Shown here piece by piece: positions 1 to 5,746 of a stretch of DNA of 11,768 nt (its first letter is position 1; every line of letters begins with the position of its first letter). Below the pieces are notes generated by a model. It did no database searches and was not told the origin of the DNA. It worked only from the letters and a program-made list of their open reading frames with translations. The DNA comes from Erysipelotrichia bacterium (GTDB lineage Bacteria; Bacillota_I; Bacilli_A; Erysipelotrichales; Erysipelotrichaceae). Both the position numbers and the translations under genes were made by a program. Location: NCBI GenBank assembly GCA_009916335.1, contig SAAR01000083.1:1-11768 (forward strand). Reading direction: 5' to 3'.

Positions 1-300
1 CCAAATTCCAGCATCTGTCAGTCCATCAATTAATGCTTTAGAAGTTGGTTCATAATTTGGTGGATCATATTTAAAGCGTTTGGGTGGATAAATTACGACG
101 AACACATCGCAACGGTGCTTCTCATGGAATTGTTCAAATACTTCATCTGACTGGTCTAGCCATTCATGAGCAGTTCGACATGCAATCCGTCTTAAACGCT
201 GTTTAGTGTTATTGGCAGCAATTCTTGAACCGTAAGTTGTGCCCTTGTTATCATTCTCATTTATCATTTCTTTTCTGAGAAAGTTAAATTCAAACTTCAT
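1..300 (-). CDS. rusA: RusA-type Holliday junction resolvase, 5' part only
   Basis: The ATG is at 298-300 and the frame stays open for 100 codons to the window edge, so the C-terminus is missing. RusA enzymes are small dimeric endonucleases that cut four-way junctions during phage recombination and replication. The visible end, roughly residues 59-82, reads DPPNYEPT-KALIDGLTDAG. This resembles the RusA active-site block, in which acidic residues bind metal ahead of a helix. A central VFVVIYPPKRFKYDP stretch fits the strand leading into it. The start has an AAAAGG ribosome site and lies 12 bp after the stop of the preceding small gene, so it belongs to the early operon. The family call rests on motif recognition over two thirds of the protein. 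Confidence 0.8.
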   Translation of the reverse strand, partial: MKFEFNFLRKEMINENDNKGTTYGSRIAANNTKQRLRRIACRTAHEWLDQSDEVFEQFHEKHRCDVFVVIYPPKRFKYDPPNYEPTSKALIDGLTDAGIW

Positions 301-312
301 ATATTAACCTTT

Positions 313-555
313 TTAAACGATTTTTATTTTTTCGTACTCATCCTCAACACGTTTTCCGTGTTCCATGTGCCAAGGTAAGATACGTTTTGACACTTCTACA
401 ACGCTCAAACTAGTTATTGATGAAATAAACATCCATGGGCTTATCAATAATCCGTTTCCCTTAGCCCATTTAAGCCATCTGTCGTAATGGTCTGGAGTGA
501 TTCCCTCACAGACTCTACTAGCAAGTTCAAGATAATACTTTCTGAGTTCATCCAT
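313..555 (-). CDS. Hypothetical early phage protein, 80 aa
   Basis: The start at 553-555 is preferred over the ATG 21 bases upstream. It sits in the string ATGGATGA, where the ATG overlaps the TGA stop of the replisome organizer gene, a classic coupled arrangement, and a GGGG-rich ribosome-site-like stretch lies about 10 nt before it. The longer start would add seven residues (MEKWGCV) with no better signal. The protein is rich in Tyr, Trp and His, with a mid segment WMFISSITSLSVVEV that is hydrophobic but too short and polar for a confident membrane helix, and a charged C-terminus. I recognise no domain. Its position between the replisome organizer and RusA suggests an accessory role in phage DNA metabolism, but that is only context. 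Confidence 0.7.
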   Translation of the reverse strand: MDELRKYYLELASRVCEGITPDHYDRWLKWAKGNGLLISPWMFISSITSLSVVEVSKRILPWHMEHGKRVEDEYEKIKIV

Positions 556-1474
556 TACGCAACCCCATTTCTCCAACTAGTTTGTACATTTCGTTTTGAG
601 TCATTCCAGTTGTATCAACACCAGCTTTAATTAATCTACCCTCATCAGTCCATTCAGGAGCTTTTTTGACTGGCTTTTGCTGCTGAAATTTATTCTGGTT
701 GGTTTGAGATTTATTTTGAAAGCTCACTTCCTCAGCTTTTGCTTGCTCAAGTGTTTTTATTCCTTTGTTATTCCAAGATTTAAGGATGCCTTGTGCATAT
801 CCGTATTCTCGTTGTCTTTTTACTGCTCGTTTGACTGCTTCAATGATTAACTCAAGACCATAATCTTCTAAATCAGCTTTCAAGTCATCATAAAGAATTG
901 GTTTTACTATTCCAAAGTTTGCTTGATAAAGTTCAATTAAGTTTTGAAAATCAGAATTTGTTGAAGTAGCTGTGCTTGCTTCTACTTCTTTCTCTATCTT
1001 TAACTCTCTCTCTATCTCTAGCTCTAACTCTGGTGTACTTTTGTCGTACATTTGTACTAACTTTTGTGTATCATTTGAAACTAGACCTTTTTCTTTATTA
1101 ATTTTAGAACGATAAGCCTTTATCCTATCAGCCTCTGTTGTTGTTTTTCCGATAAAGTTTTGAATATCTAGCATATAAATTGCTCCATTATCCATAACTT
1201 CAACTAGGCCTAAATCAACAAACGCTTTAAGAGATTTTTCAACTACACCGACTGGATGACGTACAATCGTAGAAAGCATTTGAGGATTGAAAGGTATTCT
1301 TTCATTGAACATTAACCGTCCTTCATACTTTAAACTTCTTAGATAAAGTTTCAGTAAGATGTTACTGTAAATAATCCCATCTCCGTTATCCATGTTTTCT
1401 AAGATAATCATTTCATCAGAATCAAAGAAGTTTTCTTTTAATCTCATGTAGTAATACTTCTTGTTATCTGCCAC
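548..1474 (-). CDS. Phage replisome organizer / DnaD-like replication initiation protein
   Basis: This 308-residue protein probably binds the phage origin and recruits the host helicase machinery. Residues about 1-120 look like the phage replisome organizer N-terminal winged-helix domain (YYYMRLKENFF, then NILLKLYLRSLKYEG and the wing region). Residues 130-172 form a highly charged linker. Residues about 175-250 look like a DnaD/DnaB-type C-terminal domain, ending in the typical YGYAQGILKSW-KG motif. A Gln/Lys-rich tail follows, then a small helical end. The start is GTG at 1472-1474, behind a strong GGAAGGAGAGG site; the ATG one base upstream is in a frame that stops quickly. The gene follows a 30-codon gene and is translationally coupled to the gene after it. 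In related lactococcal phages the origin often lies inside or next to this gene. Confidence 0.85.
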   Translation of the reverse strand: MADNKKYYYMRLKENFFDSDEMIILENMDNGDGIIYSNILLKLYLRSLKYEGRLMFNERIPFNPQMLSTIVRHPVGVVEKSLKAFVDLGLVEVMDNGAIYMLDIQNFIGKTTTEADRIKAYRSKINKEKGLVSNDTQKLVQMYDKSTPELELEIERELKIEKEVEASTATSTNSDFQNLIELYQANFGIVKPILYDDLKADLEDYGLELIIEAVKRAVKRQREYGYAQGILKSWNNKGIKTLEQAKAEEVSFQNKSQTNQNKFQQQKPVKKAPEWTDEGRLIKAGVDTTGMTQNEMYKLVGEMGLRNG

Positions 1475-1494
1475 ATCCTCTCCTTCCTATAGAT

Positions 1495-1587
1495 TTATTC
1501 AATATCATTAAGCAACTCTACTGCTGTGTCGTAATCGCAATCATATTTTTCCATGATTCGTTTTATCATGTATTCGTCATAGATCAT
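1495..1587 (-). CDS. Small early phage protein, 30 aa
   Basis: The ATG at 1585-1587 is preceded by a near-perfect ribosome site, AGGAGGT, five bases upstream. This is among the best sites in the window and is the main reason to call so short a gene. The product, beginning MIYDEYMIKR, is acidic and probably one helix with a Tyr/Asp-rich middle (KYDCDYDTAVELL). It ends 20 bases before the replisome organizer start and would be co-translated with it. There is no recognisable family. The sequence could alternatively act as a leader whose translation sets expression of the replisome organizer. Confidence 0.6.
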   Translation of the reverse strand: MIYDEYMIKRIMEKYDCDYDTAVELLNDIE

Positions 1588-1732
1588 CTTGACCTCCTAC
1601 CGCAAAAGCGGGAGCAGTTGAAAGCTTGCTCAGGCTGACTAAATACGAAACCACCGCCCAAGGTGGCTTTGCTAAAGTTGAATTATTTCTAATTCTACTG
1701 CTCAGGATTAGTGAGGACTGCAGTTTGCTCAT
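1577..1732 (-). CDS. Doubtful 51-codon ORF in a GC-richer, hairpin-rich gap
   Basis: An open frame starts at the ATG at 1730-1732, five bases after the recT stop, and ends by overlapping the start of the 30-codon gene. That spacing would suit translational coupling. Against it, there is no ribosome binding site. Codon use (CTG, CAG, TCC, CCC, GCG) is unlike the AT-rich genes around it. The product is Ser/Leu/Ala-rich (for example STLAKPPWAVVSYLVS) with no domain that I can place. The same DNA contains several short hairpins (1649-1668, and CCGC-AAAA-GCGG at 1600-1611), so it may be an untranslated structured spacer instead. Confidence 0.35.
   Translation of the reverse strand: MSKLQSSLILSSRIRNNSTLAKPPWAVVSYLVSLSKLSTAPAFAVGGQDDL
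1649..1668 (-). other. GC-rich hairpin between recT and the 30-codon gene
   Basis: Read on the minus strand this is AGCCACC, loop TTGGGC, GGTGGTT: seven pairs including one G-U. It is followed by TTCGTATTT, which is not a convincing U-tract, so termination would be weak at best. It may be an attenuator or an RNA-processing site between recT and the replication genes. Confidence 0.35.
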
Positions 1733-1737
1733 AGGTT

Positions 1738-2664
1738 TTAAAATAATGGTAATTCTTCGGCAGTTGTTTCTTCGTTATTTTCCGATGATTCGATTTGCTC
1801 TGAAGCTTGTACTTCTTCTTTTGGAGTTTCTACTTGCTTCGTTTCTGCCTCTTCAAGAACAAAATCATCATCAAGAACTTCCGCTTCTTTAATCACTGTT
1901 CCTTCTTCGTTGTTATCCAATGCTGCAGCACTGGTTGGCTCTGCATAAGATTTAATAATAGGTTTGAGCAATGCCTTGATGACCGTTCTCTTACTCATTT
2001 CTTCTGGAAAATCTTCTTGATTTTTATTGAAAGCTGTTAGCTTTCCTTTTTCGATTTTGCTTGTATCTGCAACTTTTACTGTCCAAGAGTTACCGTAATT
2101 ATTATGACGTTGCTCTTCAACAAAGTTTTTATCCAAACTATTCGTTTTAGACCAAGATTTACTTATTTGATAAACGGACATATAGTGAGCAATTTCCTCA
2201 TCCCCAATTTTCACTTTCGCATAAGCTCCAATAATGTCGTTATCAATAGCTTCAAAAGATTTTTCGTGTTCCAATGTTCGTCCTTTAAAAGCGACCGTCT
2301 CTCCTTGGCGAACAACTTCAGCGAAAATGCTGCCTCTTTCAATTTCTGGAATGTCGTAAGCAAGCTTTTCGTAACCAAAGTACGATTCCATAAGCATCAC
2401 TTGCCCTTTTTTATTAGGAATAACATAGAGTTGGTCTTTTCGAGGGTCAAGACCTTTGCTTGCTACTTTTATCAATGTGTCAACAATTACTTCTTTTGAG
2501 ACTGTAAACCCACTGTTGACTATTGCTAAAGCTGTGTACCCTAGCGCCCCTTCCGCATCGAAATTTTTAGGAATATTCACTCCCATGGTAATCTGACGCT
2601 TTAAAGTATTTAATGCTGCTTTTTGGTATTGTTCTGCTGTTGTCACTTGAATTTCATTCGTCAT
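1738..2664 (-). CDS. recT: RecT-family single-strand annealing recombinase
   Basis: RecT proteins coat single-stranded DNA and anneal complementary strands during phage recombination. The 308-residue product carries the RecT core at about residues 25-235. Recognisable blocks are KGLDPRKDQLYVIPNKKG, VMLMESYFGYEKLA, the GAYAKV segment with YMSVYQISKSW, and a closing FPEEMSKRTVIKALLK helix. From residue 245 onward is a long acidic, low-complexity tail that ends EELPLF. The ATG overlaps the stop of the preceding gene as ATGA, so the two are translationally coupled. No exonuclease partner gene is visible; the preceding coiled-coil gene occupies that position, as is common in lactococcal phages. 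Family assignment is firm; the function of the tail is open. Confidence 0.92.
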   Translation of the reverse strand: MTNEIQVTTAEQYQKAALNTLKRQITMGVNIPKNFDAEGALGYTALAIVNSGFTVSKEVIVDTLIKVASKGLDPRKDQLYVIPNKKGQVMLMESYFGYEKLAYDIPEIERGSIFAEVVRQGETVAFKGRTLEHEKSFEAIDNDIIGAYAKVKIGDEEIAHYMSVYQISKSWSKTNSLDKNFVEEQRHNNYGNSWTVKVADTSKIEKGKLTAFNKNQEDFPEEMSKRTVIKALLKPIIKSYAEPTSAAALDNNEEGTVIKEAEVLDDDFVLEEAETKQVETPKEEVQASEQIESSENNEETTAEELPLF

Positions 2665-3494
2665 TTTAATAGTCCTTTAATTTTTTTGATAAGCCCTAAA
2701 ACAGATTTTCCAGTATATACTGCGTTTGGATCAATTAAGTTTTCAAGTTTTGTTAGTCGAGTTAGAACTTCTTGGGTCTTTTCAGCCTGTGATTTTTGTA
2801 TATTATCAATGGCTTGAGCTTTGGCATTTGCCCTATTACGCTCTTGTTCCAACTCTTTTTGAATAGCTTGTGTATCGTTGGCTTCCTGGCGAGCTAAGTC
2901 CTGCTCACGTTGACGTAGCTCTTGCTCTTTTTTAGCAAGTTCTTGTTGCTTATCTCGCTCGGCAATTCGAGCCGCTTCTAAAAGTCGTTCTTGTTCCAAA
3001 TTAGCCTGAGCTTGCAAACCAGCACTGTCTATTTTGTCCTGAATAGATTTCTTTAAATCACCTTTTGCAGTTAGTGCATCAACACTTGTAAATCTGCCTG
3101 TTGTTAAAACAAATCTAGTTCCTGAAAGACCATAAACTACATTGGCTTGATTTACTGCTAAGTCAACTGCTTCAAATCCTGCTTTCCGTCTGCGTTCATC
3201 ATAATCACTATTGAGTTGAGTAATTTTTTTAACGATACCCGCTAATTCTGACCGGGCTTCCCAAACTCTTGGATTTCTATCTCTAAAGATTTGAATCATC
3301 TCATCAATCTGCTTCTTTTCAGACAAATCAATTTCATTAATAGTTGCTGATATTTCCTTTTTATAATTAATTAAAAAAGTTTTATCATCTTTGCTGTTTA
3401 CGATATCCGGAACTTTACTTTTTACTTCTTCAAGGAAAGAGAATAATTCATCATTTTGTAAAATTCCCCCCTCAAAAACTACTGGTACTGTCAT
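2661..3494 (-). CDS. DUF1351-like coiled-coil protein, RecT partner
   Basis: The product is 277 residues. Residues about 15-160 have the layout of phage DUF1351 proteins: a helical part with KDDKTFLINYKKEISATI, a charged helix, and a small mixed region with SGTRFVLTTGRFTSV. Residues about 160-245 form a long Gln/Glu/Arg-rich coiled coil (for example EQELRQREQDLARQEAND). The C-terminal 30 residues are separate and end GLIKKIKGLLK, a basic amphipathic tip. DUF1351 genes commonly precede recT in Firmicute phages, and here the stop overlaps the recT start. The biochemical role is unknown; a recombination accessory role is inferred from context. Ribosome site: CGGAG, nine bases before the ATG. Confidence 0.75.
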   Translation of the reverse strand: MTVPVVFEGGILQNDELFSFLEEVKSKVPDIVNSKDDKTFLINYKKEISATINEIDLSEKKQIDEMIQIFRDRNPRVWEARSELAGIVKKITQLNSDYDERRRKAGFEAVDLAVNQANVVYGLSGTRFVLTTGRFTSVDALTAKGDLKKSIQDKIDSAGLQAQANLEQERLLEAARIAERDKQQELAKKEQELRQREQDLARQEANDTQAIQKELEQERNRANAKAQAIDNIQKSQAEKTQEVLTRLTKLENLIDPNAVYTGKSVLGLIKKIKGLLK

Positions 3495-3531
3495 TTAATG
3501 TTCTCCGTTTCTTATTTTTGTTGAAACGTGA

Positions 3532-3537
3532 TATAAT
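3532..3537 (+). promoter_or_regulatory. Extended -10 promoter facing against the early operon
   Basis: TGATATAAT at 3529-3537 is a perfect extended -10. No good -35 is present (TTCTTA at 3509-3514 with 17-bp spacing is the best). It points rightward, opposite to all flanking genes, and is followed about 35 bases later by a strong hairpin terminator. ACGTGATA overlapping this -10 is repeated inverted at 3561-3568, so the promoter may also carry an operator. Confidence 0.55.
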
Positions 3538-3543
3538 CTAGAT

Positions 3544-3598
3544 ATAAAATTTTGTAGACGTATCACGTCTTAGTCCGCATGCCCGTGCGGGCTTTTTT
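3544..3598 (+). ncRNA. Candidate small RNA (about 55 nt) antisense to the operon direction
   Basis: Starting from the extended -10, transcription should begin near 3544. The predicted RNA has a hairpin AGACGT-ATC-ACGTCT (3556-3570) followed by an intrinsic terminator: stem AGTCCGCA/TGCGGGCT (3572-3579 with 3586-3593), a six-base loop and a run of U. On the minus strand the same hairpin lacks a U-tract, so it is not there to end the early operon. The 3' end overlaps the stop codon of the 80-codon gene at 3597-3839. Target and function are unknown. Confidence 0.5.
3572..3598 (+). terminator. Intrinsic terminator, plus strand
   Basis: An eight-pair GC-rich stem (3572-3579/3586-3593, one G-U), loop TGCCCG, then TTTTT. 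It has this form only for rightward transcription. Confidence 0.7.
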
Positions 3599-3839
3599 AT
3601 TTTGCAATCGTTAAATTCTTGTTTGTCATTTTCTGACGGGCAATATCATTTTTATGATGTTGCATGTTTTCTGCAAACAACTCACGATTTTCTTCTTGTA
3701 AATCATTAGCGAAATCAATCCAGTCTTGAAGGCTTTTTTCACAATTAACAAGGCTTTGTTGAGTTGATTCCAACTCTCTTTTAATACGATCATAATCAGC
3801 AAGTTTAAATTTTTCTTCTTCTGTTTTAAATCCGAACAT
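3597..3839 (-). CDS. Small coiled-coil early phage protein, 80 aa
   Basis: The ATG at 3837-3839 has a TAGGAG site eight bases upstream. The protein begins MFGFKTEEEK and then runs as a nearly continuous charged helix (ADYDRIKRELESTQQSL, DLQEENRELFAEN) suited to a coiled coil, with a basic tail. Such proteins recur in lactococcal phage early regions without known function. It follows the 40-codon gene by 12 bases. Its stop lies over the 3' end of the candidate plus-strand small RNA. Confidence 0.7.
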   Translation of the reverse strand: MFGFKTEEEKFKLADYDRIKRELESTQQSLVNCEKSLQDWIDFANDLQEENRELFAENMQHHKNDIARQKMTNKNLTIAK

Positions 3840-3851
3840 TTTTTCTCCTAT

Positions 3852-3974
3852 CTAACGAATAACTGCGTTCAGGCGTTTGGCTTTTATTTTAAAATTCCTT
3901 ATAGCCTCTTTTTCTACTAAGAACTCCCTATCAAGGATTTCTCCAGTATCAGGGTCAACAATTCTAAATATCAT
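3852..3974 (-). CDS. Small early phage protein, 40 aa
   Basis: The ATG at 3972-3974 forms an ATGA overlap with the stop of the 60-codon gene and has AAAGGAG six bases upstream, so translation is well supported despite the length. The product starts MIFRIVDPDTGEILDREF, a beta-hairpin-like opening, and ends in a strongly basic helix (FKIKAKRLNAVIR). The family is unknown. The basic tail would suit nucleic-acid binding, but that is a guess. Confidence 0.65.
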   Translation of the reverse strand: MIFRIVDPDTGEILDREFLVEKEAIRNFKIKAKRLNAVIR

Positions 3975-4153
3975 GCAATCTCCTTTTTACTTTCTTTGCG
4001 ACTTAAAGCCGCATCAACTAAAATTTTTAAAGAATCGTTTGGCCAAGGAGTTTTCTTTTTCCAATTGTCAAACTGCTCTTGATTCATGCTGTTTGTCTTC
4101 CCTTCTGACCAAAAAGTGACTGTTGGGTTCAGGTTTGTTTGTTTTGTAGCCAT
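3971..4153 (-). CDS. Hypothetical early phage protein, 60 aa
   Basis: AAAGGAG lies eight bases before the ATG. The product starts MATKQTNLNPTVTFWSEGKT, then has a Trp/Lys/Pro-rich middle (NWKKKTPWP) and a short basic helix. It is coupled to the next gene by a four-base stop-start overlap and lies 15 bases after the Rha/ORF6C gene. I cannot assign a domain. Confidence 0.65.
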   Translation of the reverse strand: MATKQTNLNPTVTFWSEGKTNSMNQEQFDNWKKKTPWPNDSLKILVDAALSRKESKKEIA

Positions 4154-4168
4154 ATCTCACGCTCCTTT

Positions 4169-4858
4169 CTAAGCCGTTTCGTCAAATAAGCTAAGTTGAT
4201 GAATTTGCGCTTTCGTTACTGATGATGGCTCCCATGTATCGACAAAATCAAGAGCTTTCAAGAAATCTTTGTCTTTGATTCGCCCTCGATTAGGGACATT
4301 GAATAAACGCTTAATGCTTGAGCCTAAATCCTGAAAAAGTAAACTTTTCGCTTGTTGGTCAAGCCGCAAGTCTCGACAAATACTGGCTACTTTTTTGCGT
4401 ACATGAGAATCAATGGTTCCTTTATCTTCTGTAGTAATCAACTTGTTTTCTTCAATTTCTTGAATCTTAGTTTCAACTACATCTATTCGTTGGTTTGTTT
4501 CTTCATTAGCAGATAATGCAAGTTGAACAAGCTCCCGTTGTGTTGTTGGAATTTGAACTTGCTTGATATGGTCTTCCATTTGATTGAACCGCTCAACATA
4601 TCCAAAAGTAAACTGCGTTCCTTTAGCACCAGCCATCCGATTTCCAAAAATCTCACATCCTTTTTTAGTTACTCGATACATTGGTTGATTCTTTCCTTGA
4701 ACATCTTCATAGGTATCTTCTTGGAAATACGTGAGCGCAACTTTGCGCTGACCTGATTGTTCAATAATCTTTCTAATGTCACGCAAAACCTCTTTGTGAT
4801 TTTTGCTGACCATTTCTGCAACTTCAAGTGAAGTTAGTGTGTTTTCAATTTGATTCAT
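4169..4858 (-). CDS. Rha-family / ORF6C antirepressor-type protein
   Basis: The 229-residue product has two known phage modules. Residues about 5-100 are Rha-like: the LTSLEVAEMVSKNHKEVLRD opening places a helix-turn-helix-like start, then VALTYFQEDTY and YRVTKKGCEIFGNRM. Residues about 105-220 resemble the ORF6C C-terminal domain (LSANEETNQRI, DSHVRKKVASICRDL, SIKRLFNV). This pairing is typical of temperate phage regulators and putative antirepressors that act on CI-type repressors. The C-terminus reads QLSLFDETA. Ribosome site: AGAAAGG, nine bases upstream. It is the second gene of the early operon, directly after a distal copy of the operator dyad, which fits a role in the lysis-lysogeny decision. 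That role is inferred; no activity is proven by sequence. Confidence 0.85.
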   Translation of the reverse strand: MNQIENTLTSLEVAEMVSKNHKEVLRDIRKIIEQSGQRKVALTYFQEDTYEDVQGKNQPMYRVTKKGCEIFGNRMAGAKGTQFTFGYVERFNQMEDHIKQVQIPTTQRELVQLALSANEETNQRIDVVETKIQEIEENKLITTEDKGTIDSHVRKKVASICRDLRLDQQAKSLLFQDLGSSIKRLFNVPNRGRIKDKDFLKALDFVDTWEPSSVTKAQIHQLSLFDETA

Positions 4859-4880
4859 CTCATTACCTTTCTAAAATAAT

Positions 4881-4901
4881 AACTTGCGAAAAAATCAAGT
4901 T
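4881..4901. promoter_or_regulatory. Distal operator copy (AACTTG-N9-CAAGTT)
   Basis: A perfect dyad, AACTTG-N9-CAAGTT, lies in the 58-bp gap between cro and the Rha gene. On the minus strand its centre reads ATTTTTTCG, almost the same as the ATTTTTTTG centres of the switch-region copies. No promoter of quality overlaps it. TP901-1 has a comparable distal operator, OD, downstream of its mor gene, used with the switch operators for cooperative binding. Confidence 0.7.
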
Positions 4902-4916
4902 TTGTTTTAAAATTTT

Positions 4917-5150
4917 TTATTTAACTTCATAAGGAAACTCATGCATAACATTTAGTATCGCTTGAGTCCCAAGTCCCGTAACTTTGCCGAGTTGAACAAC
5001 TTTGTCTAAAGTTAAGGAGTTTGGAGATTTGCGCCATCTCAGCAAGGCATCATAGGTAACCCCCATCTTTTCAGCGATATAATTATACTTTAAACCAGTT
5101 GATTCAAGTAGCTCATCTAATGGTTCATAAGTATCATTTTTATTTTCCAT
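4917..5150 (-). CDS. Cro-like (or MOR-like) helix-turn-helix regulator, 77 aa
   Basis: First gene of the early operon, divergent from the repressor. Residues about 20-42 (LKYNYIAEKMGVTYDALLRWRKS) read as a helix-turn-helix of the Cro/CI class with a Trp-Arg recognition helix, followed by DKVVQLGKVTGL as the packing helix. There is no other domain. Such a protein normally represses or modulates the CI promoter to favour lytic growth. In TP901-1 the equivalent product, MOR, works by binding CI; sequence alone does not tell the two modes apart. The ribosome site is modest (TAGGG, six bases before the ATG). It is driven by the strong minus promoter at 5204-5232. Confidence 0.8.
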   Translation of the reverse strand: MENKNDTYEPLDELLESTGLKYNYIAEKMGVTYDALLRWRKSPNSLTLDKVVQLGKVTGLGTQAILNVMHEFPYEVK

Positions 5151-5203
5151 TCAATTCCCTATTTCCCTTCTTTTTTTCTTGGCTATTTCCTAACCACAAA
5201 TAT

Positions 5204-5232
5204 ATTATAACTCTAACTTGATTTTTTTGCAA
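5204..5232 (-). promoter_or_regulatory. Early (lytic) promoter for cro operon
   Basis: On the minus strand: TTGCAA (5227-5232), a 17-bp spacer, then a perfect TATAAT (5204-5209). It is one of the best sigma-A promoters in the window. The operator copy at 5215-5235 covers the spacer and -35, so repressor bound there would block polymerase. Confidence 0.85.
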
Positions 5233-5283
5233 GTAAAAACTTTATTTTTTTGCAAGTTTTTACTTGTTTTTTTATTTCATTGC
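5215..5283. repeat. Three tandem 23-bp operator repeats of the genetic switch
   Basis: Units begin at 5215, 5238 and 5261. Unit 1 has AACTTG-N9-CAAGTA and unit 2 has AACTTT-N9-CAAGTT; both contain the exact string ATTTTTTTGCAAGT (5221-5234 and 5244-5257). Unit 3 (TACTTG, then a T run) keeps only the left half. Unit 2's right arm also pairs with the start of unit 3 as CAAGT-TTTT-ACTTG (5253-5266). A CAAGTT half site also lies at 5292-5297. The repeats occupy both promoters, as expected for CI/Cro operators. The binding protein is inferred. Confidence 0.75.
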
Positions 5284-5291
5284 GTTATAAT
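5264..5291 (+). promoter_or_regulatory. Lysogenic promoter for the repressor operon
   Basis: TTGTTT (5264-5269), a 16-bp spacer and TATAAT (5286-5291) would start transcription near 5298, ahead of the AAAGGA ribosome site of the repressor gene. The weaker -35 and the overlapping operator half site fit a promoter that is set by repressor and Cro. Confidence 0.65.
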
Positions 5292-5325
5292 CAAGTTATT
5301 AAATGTAGTAAAGGATGTTTTATTT

Positions 5326-5736
5326 TTGGAAGATAAAGAAATAAAGTTTTCGTTAATGGTTAAAACTTTACGTCAGCAAGCTGGCTTAACAATGAAACAA
5401 TTAGCTGAAAAAATGGGAAAAACTGAATCTGCTATCTCTAGATGGGAAAGTGGGGATAATTCGCCTAAGCTTGAAGATATAAACGCCTTAGCTGATTTTT
5501 TTAATGTAGATATGAATACTTTAGTATATGGAGCAGGAGTCGTTCCCAAAAACGAACCTTTTGATATTTCAAAGCTTGCCAATACTGATGATGATGCCGT
5601 CTGGGATAAATTAGTTTCTTCTGGTGGTCGTCCACTGACAGAAAAAGATAAAGCGATGATTCGTCTTGTTTTTGCTGACCGTTGGGATGAAATTACTCAA
5701 AAAGCTAAAGATATAGATAATAATAATAATAAATAA
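5326..5736 (+). CDS. CI-type phage repressor (short form)
   Basis: Start chosen as TTG at 5326-5328, ten bases after AAGGA; this gives 136 residues. The upstream ATG at 5218 is rejected because it lies within the operators and before the promoter, and its extra residues are an accidental hydrophobic stretch. The internal ATG at 5356 would cut into helix 1. Residues about 8-65 form a classic HTH-3 domain (MVKTLRQQAGLTMKQLAEKMG, then SAISRWESG and LADFFNVD). Residues 75-125 form a small acidic C-terminal part, probably for oligomerisation. There is no LexA-like serine protease domain, so RecA-stimulated self-cleavage is unlikely. The end is a D-NNNN-K tail from an AAT repeat. It is followed after ten bases by the ImmA-like gene. 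Confidence 0.85.
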   Translation: MEDKEIKFSLMVKTLRQQAGLTMKQLAEKMGKTESAISRWESGDNSPKLEDINALADFFNVDMNTLVYGAGVVPKNEPFDISKLANTDDDAVWDKLVSSGGRPLTEKDKAMIRLVFADRWDEITQKAKDIDNNNNK

Positions 5737-5746
5737 GAGGTGAGCT

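Noticed and set aside
1626..2499. Plus-strand open frames opposite recT
   Set aside because: They are Phe/Leu/Ile-rich shadows of the recT reading frame with no ribosome sites.
5218..5325. Longer repressor start at the ATG at 5218
   Set aside because: It begins inside the operators and before the predicted transcript start, has no ribosome site and adds only a hydrophobic stretch from operator DNA.
5719..5733. AAT repeat at the repressor end as a phase-variation tract
   Set aside because: Triplet units keep the frame, so slippage would only change the number of Asn residues.
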